A stretch of DNA of 64,000 nucleotides from Mucilaginibacter sp. (GCF_028288185.1 NZ_JAQBOF010000035.1:1-64000), one strand, 5' to 3'. Positions 35,544 through 45,255 are shown, counted from the stretch's first letter. Translations and numbers: made by a program. The notes: a model not told the origin generated them from the letters alone.

Positions 35544-37400
35544 ATGGCTAAAGTTTCTATCAATCTGGCAACAGGTTCTATACAAAAAGAAGAAATAATT
35601 GTAGGTATTGATCTGGGTACTACCAACTCGTTGGTGGCTTTTATTAATCCTGATAAAAACGCGCAGGTAATTAATGATACTGGTAAAGGTGTTTTAGTAC
35701 CTTCCATTGTGCATTTTGGCCAAACCGGTGATGTTGTTGTAGGTAATGATGCCAAAGACTTTTTAATTACCGACCCGCAAAACACCATATTCTCTGTAAA
35801 AAGATTATTGGGCCGCAGTTATAAAGATATTGAGAACTATAAAGACTTTTTTAGTTACAAAGTTATTGACGATGACAGCGAGAGCCTGGTTAAAATAAAG
35901 GTAGGCGATAAATTTTATACGCCGATTGAGTTATCCGGCTTAATATTAAAAGAGTTAAAAGCACGTGCCGAACACGCCTTAAAAACTCCAATTAACCGTG
36001 CGGTAATAACCGTTCCGGCTTATTTTAATGATTCGCAGCGCCAGGCAACCCGCGATGCCGGTAAACTGGCAGGGTTGGATGTTTTACGTATTGTAAACGA
36101 ACCTACAGCAGCTAGCCTGGCTTATGGCATAGGCTTAAATCCCGAAGAAACAAAAACTATTGCAGTTTACGATCTGGGCGGTGGTACGTTTGATGTATCT
36201 ATCCTGCAAATACAGAACGGGATATTCGAAGTGCTATCAACCAATGGCGATACCTTTTTAGGCGGCGATGATTTCGACCGTGCTATTGTTGATTACTGGA
36301 TAGAGAAAAATCAACTTAACCGGGCTGATCTGATAGCAAACCACGAGCTAGCGCAGGAACTGCGATTAAAAGCAGAAGAAGCCAAGAAAGCATTTAGCCA
36401 TCAAAGTTTATTTAATGAAAAGGTTGGTGATATATGGTGCACCCTTGACCGCGATACTTTTGAGCAACTGATATTAGTTAAAGTACAGCAAACTATTACC
36501 GCTTGCGAAAATGCTTTGAGAGATGCCAAACTAACTATCCATCAGATTGATGAAGTGGTTATGGTAGGTGGCTCAACACGCACCGCGTTAGTTAAAAAAA
36601 TGGTGGCCGACTTTTTTAAACGCCCCTTACATGACGAAGTTAACCCGGACGAAGTAGTAGCTTTAGGTGCCGCTATCCAGGCTGATATTTTAGCCGGTAA
36701 TCGTAAAGATATTTTGTTGCTTGACGTTACCCCGCTATCATTAGGTATTGAAACTATGGGTGGATTGATGGATGTGATCATCCCCCGAAACTCTAAAATA
36801 CCAACCAAGGCAGGCCGGCAATATACTACATCAAAGGACGGGCAGGTAAACATGAAGATCGCCGTTTACCAGGGCGAGCGCGATCTGATAAAAGAAAATC
36901 GTAAACTGGCCGAGTTTGAACTGAAAGGCATACCATCTATGCCTGCTGGTTTCCCTAAAGTGGATATTAATTTTTTGCTGAATGCTGATGGTATCTTAAA
37001 AATACAGGCTATCGAGCTAAGATCAGGCGTTAAACAGGAAGTGGAAGTTAAACCAACCTACGGTATTACGGACGACCAGGTAGAGCAAATGCTGATGGAC
37101 AGCATCACCCACGCCAAAGACGATGTGAGTCAGCGTATGCTGATTGAAGCCCGTACCGAAGGCGAGCAAATGGTTTATACGGTAGAGCGTTTTATACAGA
37201 AAAACGGCAGCTTTTTATCCGCAGAAGAACTAAGTACAACAGAAAAATATATTGTCGACCTGAAAGCTGTGTTAGCAAGCGGCGACAAAGATGCCATACA
37301 TAAACAAATTGACGAGCTAAATGAATTTACCCGCCCCTTTGCCGAGCGCCTAATGGATCATGCTATTAATCATGCCATGAAGGGGAAGAGTATAGAGTAG
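35544..37400 (+). CDS. hscA: Fe-S assembly Hsp70 chaperone HscA
   Basis: The 618-residue Hsp70 has the ATPase signatures [13 protein letters not shown] (about 20-32), [13 protein letters not shown] and [14 protein letters not shown], and a substrate-binding domain from about 390. The N-terminal extension before the first signature and the short lid fit HscA rather than DnaK (about 635-640). HscA with HscB refolds IscU for cluster transfer. fdx and iscX lie 30 kb away in the same window, so isc-type genes are scattered here. hscB, iscS and iscU were not seen. Confidence 0.88.
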   Translation: MAKVSINLATGSIQKEEIIVGIDLGTTNSLVAFINPDKNAQVINDTGKGVLVPSIVHFGQTGDVVVGNDAKDFLITDPQNTIFSVKRLLGRSYKDIENYKDFFSYKVIDDDSESLVKIKVGDKFYTPIELSGLILKELKARAEHALKTPINRAVITVPAYFNDSQRQATRDAGKLAGLDVLRIVNEPTAASLAYGIGLNPEETKTIAVYDLGGGTFDVSILQIQNGIFEVLSTNGDTFLGGDDFDRAIVDYWIEKNQLNRADLIANHELAQELRLKAEEAKKAFSHQSLFNEKVGDIWCTLDRDTFEQLILVKVQQTITACENALRDAKLTIHQIDEVVMVGGSTRTALVKKMVADFFKRPLHDEVNPDEVVALGAAIQADILAGNRKDILLLDVTPLSLGIETMGGLMDVIIPRNSKIPTKAGRQYTTSKDGQVNMKIAVYQGERDLIKENRKLAEFELKGIPSMPAGFPKVDINFLLNADGILKIQAIELRSGVKQEVEVKPTYGITDDQVEQMLMDSITHAKDDVSQRMLIEARTEGEQMVYTVERFIQKNGSFLSAEELSTTEKYIVDLKAVLASGDKDAIHKQIDELNEFTRPFAERLMDHAINHAMKGKSIE

Positions 37401-37412
37401 TAACTAACCAAA

Positions 37413-37497
37413 ATGTCATTTCGAGCGATAGCGAGAAATCTTATACAACATGCAAGGCTTATAAGATTTCTCTCTCGTACCTCGTTCGAAATGACAT
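37413..37497. repeat. Dispersed long hairpin, GTCATTTCGA family (copy 2)
   Basis: Arms 37413-37445 (ATGTCATTTCGAGCGATAGC...) and 37460-37497 (ending CGTTCGAAATGACAT). The right arm, read on the minus strand, is nearly identical to the left arm of the copy at 16662. It sits between convergent hscA and the AlkD-like gene. Confidence 0.75.
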
Positions 37498-37504
37498 GGT
37501 TAAT

Positions 37505-38212
37505 TTAACACTTCACCGTCTTTTTCTTTTTCTCTAAACTGCCTCTGGCCTTAGCTTTCTCAATGTACTCCACGGCTGCCGGAGTTTTGCAGGCAGTGCC
37601 TTCTTTAATTACTGTTACCGGGCCAATATTATTTGCAACAGTTATTGCATAATCAGTTAAAGAGGCCACATAGGCTCCAACACTTATTATAAAATTATTC
37701 ATGGTTCCGCGTACACGGTTTGGTGATGAGTGAATAGTCTTTTCAACGCGGTTTAGTAAAGACTTCAGGGAATCCATATCTAATTCGCTATCCGGTTTTA
37801 ATGATGCAAGGCTGCCCAATGTTGCCCAGCCAGCCACGGCTATATACTCCTCTGGGCTTTCAATCCACTCTAATGCCAGCTCATATCCATAATTTCCTTC
37901 GGCAGCTACCCATGGTACAGTATTCCCGCTAATATTGTCAGACAAGGCCCCTTTGGCCCAGGTTTGCAGGTCGGCTTTGGTCATTTTTGCATCATCGGCA
38001 ATAAGTCCGGCTAGGTATTGTGCATCGGCATTGCCGGTAACATAAAGATCTTTAGCAAGCTGGTAATCCTTTTTTATTTTTTTCTGGATGGTTTTTAAAT
38101 GCTCAACTTTTACCCCGAAGAACGGTTCTTTAACACCGTGCTTAATTAAAATATTTTTAATGCCTTCGTTACCATGAGCTTGCAGGTCGGCCATTATTTC
38201 GTTTACAGTCAT
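37505..38212 (-). CDS. DNA alkylation repair (AlkD-like HEAT) protein
   Basis: The 235-residue all-helical protein matches the AlkD family of HEAT-repeat DNA glycosylases: FGVKVEHLKTIQKKIKKDY near residues 32-50, then repeats with WAKGALSDNISGNTVPW and AVAGWATLGSLA. AlkD-type enzymes excise bulky alkylated bases. The C-terminal tail is Lys-rich (KKKKTVKC). I cannot confirm the catalytic Asp, so a glycosylase-like DNA-binding role is the safe call. Confidence 0.83.
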   Translation of the reverse strand: MTVNEIMADLQAHGNEGIKNILIKHGVKEPFFGVKVEHLKTIQKKIKKDYQLAKDLYVTGNADAQYLAGLIADDAKMTKADLQTWAKGALSDNISGNTVPWVAAEGNYGYELALEWIESPEEYIAVAGWATLGSLASLKPDSELDMDSLKSLLNRVEKTIHSSPNRVRGTMNNFIISVGAYVASLTDYAITVANNIGPVTVIKEGTACKTPAAVEYIEKAKARGSLEKKKKTVKC

Positions 38213-38329
38213 GACGTTTTTACAGTTAACTTATTTCTAATAAAAATAATAATAAATTTTAAAACAGATAGTTAGCTGTATTTGTAATTATATAATCGGT
38301 TCATTTTGTTAACGCTCACATCTAAAAAA

Positions 38330-38869
38330 ATGAAACACTTATTATTGCTGATATTTACCATGGTAAGCATCGATATCACTTATGCACAAGATCAGCCAAA
38401 ACCCTTTTCGGCCACAGATATCAAAAAAATGGCCGATGAGAAGAAATTTCGGTTTAATGCTAAAACTGCTGTATTACCTGTAGATGCCGACCGTGCCGGC
38501 GCGTCAGTTAGTTCTGAAGCTACTCAGGATAACCATAAGACACTGAGTACAGCATATTCCGCCTCGATGACACCGGACTCCGTATCATCATATCTGCCCT
38601 ACTTTGACAAAAGCACAACAAAGGCGGAAGGAACCACCAATAGTACGACAACGATTCTAGAGGACCCTAGCAAATTTTCGACTACCGCTTATGATTACGA
38701 TGTAAAACAAAAGAAAGACGGCAAGGTTACCATAACCATAAAGCCTAAAGACGGCAGCAAGGTTACCAAATATGTTTTTGATTTGAAGCCTGACGGAACC
38801 GCCAAGCTTGAGCTAACCATCGAAAATTATAAAATCATAACCTACAACGGTTTCTTTACCACTTTATAA
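38330..38869 (+). CDS. Secreted hypothetical protein
   Basis: From the ATG at 38330 the product is 179 residues with a signal peptide (MKHLLLLIFTMVSIDITYAQ) and a mature part rich in Thr, Ser and Lys, ending in beta-rich KVTITIKPKDGSKVTKYVFD and LELTIENYKIITYN. A TTG at 38306 would extend the frame but would spoil the signal peptide. No family is recognised. It is followed at once by a strong bidirectional terminator. Confidence 0.75.
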   Translation: MKHLLLLIFTMVSIDITYAQDQPKPFSATDIKKMADEKKFRFNAKTAVLPVDADRAGASVSSEATQDNHKTLSTAYSASMTPDSVSSYLPYFDKSTTKAEGTTNSTTTILEDPSKFSTTAYDYDVKQKKDGKVTITIKPKDGSKVTKYVFDLKPDGTAKLELTIENYKIITYNGFFTTL

Positions 38870-38870
38870 C

Positions 38871-38908
38871 AAAAAAGAGGCGATCTCAAAATGATCAGCC
38901 TCTTTTTT
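38871..38908. terminator. Bidirectional intrinsic terminator
   Basis: AAAAAAGAGGC and GCCTCTTTTTT are perfect complements around a loop containing GATC on both sides. It gives a GC stem plus T-run on either strand and lies between the convergent genes ending at 38869 and 38911. Confidence 0.85.
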
Positions 38909-38910
38909 TA

Positions 38911-39198
38911 TTATGCTTTCAGCGCTTCCTGTTCCTTCAGCGCAGTTATGTTATTTTTATTACTGAAGGTATCTGTTTGGCTGGCAAAGTCTTCCAGCAA
39001 CCCCGCAATAGTGTCCAGGTTGTCTGATACGCGTTGATGCATATCAGGTAGTTCCTTTTCTAATTTTTTATCGCCAAGCTCCATATTATCAACTTCAATT
39101 TTAGTCAGTTTTGTTATGATAGCCTGCTGGCTGTTTTTCAAATCTTCTAGTTCATGGACAATCTTTTCCATCAGTCCAAATTTCTTTAAGGTATCCAT
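38911..39198 (-). CDS. Small coiled-coil protein of unknown function
   Basis: The 95-residue charged protein is predicted to be almost entirely helical, with heptad-like spacing in LEDLKNSQQAIITKLTKIEV and in LEDFASQTDTF near the end. No signal peptide or enzyme motif is present. It shares the terminator with the convergent secreted protein gene. Confidence 0.7.
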   Translation of the reverse strand: MDTLKKFGLMEKIVHELEDLKNSQQAIITKLTKIEVDNMELGDKKLEKELPDMHQRVSDNLDTIAGLLEDFASQTDTFSNKNNITALKEQEALKA

Positions 39199-39311
39199 AG
39201 TGTATTTTCTTTAGTTAATATATGTTAATGTTTATGTATAAATAACAACCCACTCATGCCCTTTTTGTTTGATTATTTGCATTTATCATTTATAACTAAT
39301 ACTTTAGTTTA

Positions 39312-40466
39312 ATGAAACCTTTACTCTTCTCGGTCTTTTTTTCAATAGCAGTAATTAATATTTGCCATGCACAACAAGCACGAAAAGCGGATGATGCTTT
39401 GTTATTAGAATATTATCAAAACCAGCGCTTCGCCGATGCCCTAACCTATTTAAAAGGTATTTATACAGAGCCGGTAACAGATACAAAGGAATTATCCCGA
39501 CTAGCCTATACCTCGGCAATGGCGCACCTATTGCCGGATGCCGAGGGTTTTTATCAGCGGGTATATGATAAGGATTCTACTAACTTAACTGTGCTATATA
39601 ATTTGGCCAGTATAAATCAGCGCAGGGGAAACAATAATAAAGCCGAGGTTTATTTTAAAAAGCTGGTAGCGTTAGATACTACTAATTTTGAAGCCTATAA
39701 CCGCCTTGCACAAATAAATCGTGATAAAAGTGGTGGTATAAAAAATGAGATCTTTTATTTTGAAAAGGCTAACAAGCTAAACCCGATTGATGCTGATGTA
39801 GCATTTGATCTGAGTGAGGCCTATATGCTGGATGATCAATCGCCTAAAGCCGAAAAAGTATTAGCTATCGCGATAGCTGCTGATCCTTCAAATATTATTT
39901 TGCAGCAAGCTTTACTTCGATTAAATTATATTGAAAGCAAATGGCGCGAAACGGTGAAAACCGGCGAGCAATTATTGTTACTGGGCGATAGCACAACATC
40001 AACCATATCAAAATTGGGCAGGGCTTATTATCAAATTAAAAACTACACTTGTGGTATAGCAATACTAACTAAAATACCGGAGCCAAATCAAACAGAGATC
40101 ACTGCCTATTTTACCGCGGCTTGTTATAAAATGTTAAAGGACCAGCAACAAGCCATAACTTATTTTAAGAAAGCTATTACTTTAAGTATTTCGCCAAGTA
40201 CAGGTACCTATTATAATGAAATGGCCGATAGTTACGAAACGCTAAAGCAGTTTATAAAAGCAAAAACCAATTATCAAAAAGCGCTATTGTATGATGATAA
40301 GCCTTTAACTTATTATTATTTGGCTACTATGTTTGATGCGGAATTAAAAGATAAAAAAAGCGCGCTTAAATATTATAAAAAATATATCGCAGGCAAACCA
40401 GACAAAAAACAAGAAACCTATATAAATTACAGCATCGCCCGGATAGCAGCGCTGGGTGGAAAATAA
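39312..40466 (+). CDS. Secreted tetratricopeptide repeat protein
   Basis: A signal peptide (ending ICHAQQ) precedes at least eight TPR-like helical pairs, for example VLYNLASINQRRGNNNKAEVYF, AYNRLAQINRDK, ADVAFDLSEAYMLDD and TYYNEMADSYETLKQF. TPR proteins of this kind are periplasmic or outer-membrane-associated scaffolds; the partner is unknown. The 384-residue length and lack of other domains give no further hint. It is 36 bases upstream of ynfA. Confidence 0.85.
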   Translation: MKPLLFSVFFSIAVINICHAQQARKADDALLLEYYQNQRFADALTYLKGIYTEPVTDTKELSRLAYTSAMAHLLPDAEGFYQRVYDKDSTNLTVLYNLASINQRRGNNNKAEVYFKKLVALDTTNFEAYNRLAQINRDKSGGIKNEIFYFEKANKLNPIDADVAFDLSEAYMLDDQSPKAEKVLAIAIAADPSNIILQQALLRLNYIESKWRETVKTGEQLLLLGDSTTSTISKLGRAYYQIKNYTCGIAILTKIPEPNQTEITAYFTAACYKMLKDQQQAITYFKKAITLSISPSTGTYYNEMADSYETLKQFIKAKTNYQKALLYDDKPLTYYYLATMFDAELKDKKSALKYYKKYIAGKPDKKQETYINYSIARIAALGGK

Positions 40467-40502
40467 AAGCATTATTGCTATATTAGGCTAATAACTTATT
40501 CT

Positions 40503-40832
40503 ATGGCAATACTTAGATCACTCTTCCTGTTTATGCTGGCCGGCTTATGCGAAATTGGTGGCGGCTACCTGATATGGCTCTGGCTTAAAGAAGAAAAACC
40601 TTTATGGTACGGTTTAGTTGGTGGCTTAATATTAGTAGCTTATGGCGTGGTAGCCACCTGGCAAACCGCAAATTTCGGTCGCGTTTATGCGGCGTATGGC
40701 GGTATATTTATCATTATGGCTTTGATATGGGCCTGGAAGATTGATGGTTTCAGACCGGATAAATATGATATTATTGGTGCGGTGATGGCTGTTGCGGGGG
40801 CTTGTATTATTATTTACATGCCGAGGAAATAA
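40503..40832 (+). CDS. YnfA/UPF0060 family membrane protein
   Basis: The 109-residue protein has four TM segments and the conserved features LAGLCEIGGGYLIWLWL (about 13-29), YAAYGGIFIIMALIW and the short loop DGFRPDKYDIIGA. The family resembles small multidrug resistance transporters, but the substrate is not established. Its stop abuts the convergent riboflavin synthase gene with no gap. Confidence 0.9.
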   Translation: MAILRSLFLFMLAGLCEIGGGYLIWLWLKEEKPLWYGLVGGLILVAYGVVATWQTANFGRVYAAYGGIFIIMALIWAWKIDGFRPDKYDIIGAVMAVAGACIIIYMPRK

Positions 40833-41417
40833 TTAACGCTGCATTAACCTTGCAACATATTTACCAATAATATCAAATTCCAGGTTAACTACAGATCCTT
40901 CATTAACATTGTGGAGATTAGTATGCTCGAAAGTATAAGGTATAATGGCTACCGAAAAACTATTGGCTTGCGAATTAACTACCGTTAAACTAATCCCGTT
41001 AACACAAATAGATCCTTTTTCAACCGTAACATTACCTATAGATGCGTCATATTCAAAGGTATATTCCCAGCTACCGTCTAACGCTTTAAAGGCGGTACAA
41101 ACAGCGGTCTGATCCACATGGCCCTGTACGATGTGGCCATCCAACCGTGCGTTCATTTGCATGCAACGTTCCAGGTTAACCGGCTCGCCAGTTTTTAAAT
41201 GGCCCAGGCTGGTTTTGTTCAACGTTTCTTCAATAGCCGTAACGGTGTGTTTACCATCGGCTACTGCAACTACGGTAAGGCATACGCCGTTATGCGCAAC
41301 CGATTGATCTATCCTTAACTCGTTTGATATAACCGACTCGACTGTGATATGTAAATTACCCTGATCTGTACGCAGATCTGTTATTTTGCCTAAAGTTTCT
41401 ATGATGCCTGTAAACAT
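40833..41417 (-). CDS. ribE: Riboflavin synthase (alpha chain)
   Basis: The protein has the canonical start MFTGIIETLGKI and two lumazine-binding half domains, with LGHLKTGEPVNLERCM and the repeat DGHIVQGHVD, then GISLTVV in the second half. It dismutates two 6,7-dimethyl-8-ribityllumazine to riboflavin. ATG at 41417 is preferred over one two codons upstream. No FMN riboswitch structure was recognised upstream; only a short C-rich repeat remnant is present. E. coli nomenclature calls this ribC. Confidence 0.93.
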   Translation of the reverse strand: MFTGIIETLGKITDLRTDQGNLHITVESVISNELRIDQSVAHNGVCLTVVAVADGKHTVTAIEETLNKTSLGHLKTGEPVNLERCMQMNARLDGHIVQGHVDQTAVCTAFKALDGSWEYTFEYDASIGNVTVEKGSICVNGISLTVVNSQANSFSVAIIPYTFEHTNLHNVNEGSVVNLEFDIIGKYVARLMQR

Positions 41418-41495
41418 ATTCACCCCCAGCGCCCTAAAAGGGGAGCTTTTTGAAAAGCAAAACTAATTATATTAATTTAGGTTTATCTAACAGCT

Positions 41496-41963
41496 ATGAA
41501 TATCTCTAAACAAAGCGCCGGAATTTTACTGTATCGCAACATAAATAACTATCTCGAAGTTTTTTTGGTACATCCGGGTGGGCCGTTCTTTAAAAATAAA
41601 GATGAGGGTGCATGGTCTATACCTAAAGGGGAATACCTGGAGGATGAGGACCCTTTAATTGCCGCAAAGCGTGAGTTTTTTGAGGAAACAGGTATGCAGA
41701 TTATTGACGGCGATTTTATTAAATTACAACCTGTTAAATTAAAAAGCGGTAAGGTTGTATCGGCCTGGGCAGTTGAAGGCGATATTGATGCTGAGAATAT
41801 CCAAAGCAATGTATTTGAAATGGAATGGCCGCCGCGCACGGGAAAGATGGCCAGATTCGCTGAAGTTGATCGTGCCGCATGGTTTGAAGCGGAGGTCGCT
41901 AAGATAAAGATCAATCCGGCACAAGTGGCATTAATTGATGAGTTAGAATCGGTTGTGTTATAA
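41496..41963 (+). CDS. Nudix hydrolase with intact Nudix box
   Basis: The 155-residue protein contains the full GX5EX7REUXEEXGU box in GEYLEDEDPLIAAKREFFEE followed by TGM, and the IPKGE lead-in, as in diadenosine or nucleotide diphosphate hydrolases. The N-terminus QSAGILLYRNINNYLEVFLVHPGGPFF resembles small Nudix proteins with many possible substrates. It is followed 31 bases later by a GT61 glycosyltransferase gene. Confidence 0.88.
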   Translation: MNISKQSAGILLYRNINNYLEVFLVHPGGPFFKNKDEGAWSIPKGEYLEDEDPLIAAKREFFEETGMQIIDGDFIKLQPVKLKSGKVVSAWAVEGDIDAENIQSNVFEMEWPPRTGKMARFAEVDRAAWFEAEVAKIKINPAQVALIDELESVVL

Positions 41964-41994
41964 GGCATAATATTGCTATTATTGTAGTAGCGCC

Positions 41995-43110
41995 ATGAAA
42001 AAGATCAAAGCCTTATTATATAGTCAGGCCAAGCAAGCCATTCCTCTTTTAGCTAAATTTTTTGGTGCAAATTTATTAGATAAGCAGGCTACGTTAGCGA
42101 AACTAAAAGCTTATCAGATCTTCATTAAAAACGGCGAAGAAATAATCATCCCATCAGCCGGGGTAATCAGCACTGAAGCTCCTGTAAATTTTAATAATAA
42201 TGAGCCTGTTATAACATCAACAGTAGCTGTTTACAACATTCATGGTACTAATAAGGTAAAGATATTTCCCTACGGTGGCGTGAAGCTTAACCGCGACGTT
42301 TTAGACATGGATTTTGGCTCGGCGCTGTTTGTAAAGACCTTGCTAAAGGCTGATAAGCGCACACCTTTAAAGTGCGATGTGTGCATCGTGCTATGGTCGC
42401 ACGAGTGGGGTAATGGTTATTATGATTATACCTATTTTATCTTCGCTAAAATACTGCGGATAAAAGCTGTAATGAGCGATGCAGAGTTTAAGCAGGCAAA
42501 AATAGTTTACCCCTTGGTGAATACCGCTTTCGAAAAAGAACTAATGACCTATGCAGGCGTTAATGCAGAACAACTAGTTGACAGCAGGAAATACAACGTA
42601 ACTGCCGATAGCTATTACCTGGCCAATAATGATAGCTGGTATTTCCATAACAAGCACGACTTGTTGGTATTAAAAGATAAGCTAGCATCAGTAAAAACAC
42701 CTGTTGTTACCGGCGAACGTATATACATCCAAAGAAAAGGCAGAAGAAAACTAATCAATGAGGTTGATGTAATAAATCTGTTGAAGGAATACGGCTTTAC
42801 CATAATTGAAGACGCGCCCAGAACTGTAGCCGAACAAATAGCCATATATCATACCGCCAAAGTGATAATTGGCCCGCACGGTGCATCATATACCAATATA
42901 ATAAATTGCAAAGCCGGGACTGTCCTTATTGAACTTTTCCCTAATAACTATTACCCTGACTATTTTAGATACCTGGCTACAGTTTGTGAATTAAAATATT
43001 TTGCAATTTTCCAGCAGGACATACAGGAATCACATTACAGAAATCTTAATGAGGATATGACTATCGACCCTGTAAAAATTAAAAAATTACTGGATCAAAT
43101 CTTAACATAG
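41995..43110 (+). CDS. Glycosyltransferase family 61 protein
   Basis: The 371-residue protein ends in the GT61 (DUF563) signature: TVAEQIAIYHTAKVIIGPHG (about 278-297), then ASYTNIINCKAGTVLIELFP. RKGRRKLINEVDVINLLKEYGF before it is the usual nucleotide-sugar binding half. GT61 enzymes add sugars such as xylose or GlcNAc; donor and acceptor cannot be read here. There is no other glycan gene nearby apart from a GT87 protein 11 kb away. Confidence 0.87.
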   Translation: MKKIKALLYSQAKQAIPLLAKFFGANLLDKQATLAKLKAYQIFIKNGEEIIIPSAGVISTEAPVNFNNNEPVITSTVAVYNIHGTNKVKIFPYGGVKLNRDVLDMDFGSALFVKTLLKADKRTPLKCDVCIVLWSHEWGNGYYDYTYFIFAKILRIKAVMSDAEFKQAKIVYPLVNTAFEKELMTYAGVNAEQLVDSRKYNVTADSYYLANNDSWYFHNKHDLLVLKDKLASVKTPVVTGERIYIQRKGRRKLINEVDVINLLKEYGFTIIEDAPRTVAEQIAIYHTAKVIIGPHGASYTNIINCKAGTVLIELFPNNYYPDYFRYLATVCELKYFAIFQQDIQESHYRNLNEDMTIDPVKIKKLLDQILT

Positions 43111-43138
43111 AAACGCGATGCATTGCGTCTCTACCCGG

Positions 43139-44611
43139 TTATTTGCGATTTTTAACCCAATTAGATGGGATATTAGCAGCTTCTTCAACCGTGCTTTTGG
43201 TAGCGCTTAGTAATTGTTCCATTACCAAGGCTGCAATTAAAGCCTCTTCTTCATTACCGGTTTGCAGTACTTCTGGCGTAAAATATTTCTTTACAAAGTG
43301 GGTATCAAAATTGCCAGATGTAAATGCCTCATGCTGCATTACAAACCTGCCGAAACCCAATGTGGTAGTAATACCAGTTATTTGGTATTCATTAATAGCG
43401 CGTAACAGGCGCTCTATAGCCTCTGTCCTGTCTTTACCATAGGCAATCAATTTGGCTATCATAGGGTCGTAGTAGATGGGGATTTCCATGCCTTGCTCAA
43501 AGCCATCATCAACCCGTATGCCCGGGCCTTTTGGGGTAATATAGGTTTGCAGTGTACCAATATCCGGCAGGAAATTATTGGCAGGATCTTCGGCATAAAC
43601 ACGCAGCTCAATCGCATGGCCGTTTATTTTAAGGTCATCTTGTTTAAAACTGATAGCCTCTCCCCTTGCAATTTGTATTTGTTCTTTTACCAGGTCAATG
43701 CCGGTTATTAATTCGGTTACGGGGTGCTCAACCTGCAAACGGGTATTCATTTCTAAAAAATAGAAATTGAGCTGATCGTCCATGATAAACTCTACCGTAC
43801 CAGCGCCGGTATAGTTAACAGATCTTGCCACATCAACGGCGCATTTACCCATAGCCACGCGTATCTGCGGAGTTAATATAGATGACGGTGCTTCTTCAAT
43901 AACCTTTTGATGCCGGCGTTGTACAGAGCAATCGCGCTCAAATAAATGTACTATGTTGCCATGCGTATCGCCCAGCACCTGTATCTCAATGTGTTTAGGC
44001 GATGATACATATCGCTCAATAAAAACAGAACCATCACCAAAAGCTGATGTTGCTTCTGATACGGCCAACTGCATTTGCTCTTCAAAATCAGCAACCGTAT
44101 CAACAATGCGCATACCCTTACCACCACCACCGGCAGCCGCTTTTATCAGGATAGGGAAACCCACTTCAACCGCGCGTTGCTTTGCTTCATTAATATCAGT
44201 AATAGCTTCTTCTGTACCCGGCACCATGGGGATATTATATCTCATGGCGGCGGCTTTGGCCGACAGCTTATTACCCATTATCTCCATAGCCTCCGGCGAT
44301 GGGCCTATTAGTATTAATCCGGCATCGCGCACCTGGCGCGCAAAGGCGGCATTCTCGCTTAAAAAACCATAGCCGGGGTGTATGCCCTGGGCACCTGTTT
44401 GTTTGCAGGCATCAATTATTTTATCACCAACCAGGTATGATTGATTAGACGGTGCTTCGCCAATATAAACGGCTTCATCGGCATAGCGTACGTGCAGGGC
44501 ATCCCTATCAGCAGCCGAATAAACCGCCACCGTTTTAATACCCATTTCGCGCGCCGAGCGCATTACCCTTAAAGCGATCTCGCCCCTATTGGCGATCAAT
44601 ATTTTTTGCAT
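43139..44611 (-). CDS. accC: Biotin carboxylase (acetyl/propionyl-CoA carboxylase subunit)
   Basis: The 490-residue ATP-grasp protein starts MQKILIANRGEIALRVMR and has GGGGKGMRIV (ATP lid), MNTRLQVEHPVTE (active site) and the biotin-carboxylase C-terminal domain beginning near residue 340. It carboxylates biotin on a carrier protein. No BCCP or carboxyltransferase gene is adjacent; a stand-alone gene of this length could serve acetyl-CoA or propionyl-CoA carboxylase. I use the ATG at 44611, three codons inside the longest frame. Confidence 0.93.
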   Translation of the reverse strand: MQKILIANRGEIALRVMRSAREMGIKTVAVYSAADRDALHVRYADEAVYIGEAPSNQSYLVGDKIIDACKQTGAQGIHPGYGFLSENAAFARQVRDAGLILIGPSPEAMEIMGNKLSAKAAAMRYNIPMVPGTEEAITDINEAKQRAVEVGFPILIKAAAGGGGKGMRIVDTVADFEEQMQLAVSEATSAFGDGSVFIERYVSSPKHIEIQVLGDTHGNIVHLFERDCSVQRRHQKVIEEAPSSILTPQIRVAMGKCAVDVARSVNYTGAGTVEFIMDDQLNFYFLEMNTRLQVEHPVTELITGIDLVKEQIQIARGEAISFKQDDLKINGHAIELRVYAEDPANNFLPDIGTLQTYITPKGPGIRVDDGFEQGMEIPIYYDPMIAKLIAYGKDRTEAIERLLRAINEYQITGITTTLGFGRFVMQHEAFTSGNFDTHFVKKYFTPEVLQTGNEEEALIAALVMEQLLSATKSTVEEAANIPSNWVKNRK

Positions 44612-44653
44612 ACCTAACAAATGTAGCAGATTTGTTTAAATGACAATAACATA

Positions 44654-44684
44654 AAAGCCTCCTGATTTTTCATCAGAAGGCTTT
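44654..44684 (-). terminator. Intrinsic terminator-like hairpin after the cytochrome gene
   Basis: AAAGCCTTCTGAT and ATCAGGAGGCTTTT (minus strand) form a stem with one interior mismatch and a short loop, followed by T-rich sequence. It lies 23 bases after the end of the c-type cytochrome gene and just upstream of accC. Confidence 0.65.
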
Positions 44685-44706
44685 CATTATTTCTTTATTT
44701 ATAGGA

Positions 44707-45255
44707 CTAGCGACCACCGCCGCCACCTTGTGGCCTTGGCTGGCCACCCGGACCACCTGTACCCGGTGCGCCAGGCGCACCCATTCCGGGGCCGCCCGGA
44801 CCACCACCGCCACGTTTTGGCCAGGTTGCAGCTTCTAAATGCGCTACACCACGGTGGCAGGTATAGCAATTTACGCTACCTAATTTTGCTACGCCGATAG
44901 AATCTTTATCGCCTGATTTAAAATACTTTTTATTGATCTTGGTTGCCATTAAATACATTTCGCGGGCCATTTTCTTTTCTGGTTTGGCATCGCTGGCAAA
45001 ATCCATCTTTTTGGTTTCGTCATTTCGGGCATGGCAAAAATTACATTTTACACCTAATGATGAAGCCCACTGACCCATTATTTTATCAAGGTCTTTATGA
45101 GAGATATGTTTAGGCAATACTTTTAAGTTAACTGCTTTTTCATCATCTTCTTTAGGGGTTTGTTGTTGTATCAAGGTCATTGATGCCAGGAGTATCACTC
45201 CTGAAAGCAAACATATCGGGATTAATAGTTTTTTATTGAAACGCATATTTGTCAT
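44707..45255 (-). CDS. Exported c-type cytochrome with Gly/Pro-rich tail
   Basis: A membrane-anchor or signal segment (about 6-26) is followed by two CxxCH heme sites, CNFCH and CYTCH, and the LPKHISHKDLDKIMGQW segment that recalls the reaction-centre cytochrome-like family (CytoC_RC). The last about 45 residues are almost only Gly, Pro, Ala and Arg. It is a client of the Ccm system encoded in this window. The start could be 45255 or 45246; a longer frame to 45300 adds 15 charged residues before the anchor. The electron partner is unknown. Confidence 0.87.
   Translation of the reverse strand: MTNMRFNKKLLIPICLLSGVILLASMTLIQQQTPKEDDEKAVNLKVLPKHISHKDLDKIMGQWASSLGVKCNFCHARNDETKKMDFASDAKPEKKMAREMYLMATKINKKYFKSGDKDSIGVAKLGSVNCYTCHRGVAHLEAATWPKRGGGGPGGPGMGAPGAPGTGGPGGQPRPQGGGGGR

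Noticed and set aside
41418..41495. FMN riboswitch upstream of riboflavin synthase
   Set aside because: The gap is 78 bases with only a C-rich repeat remnant; the conserved RFN elements are not present.
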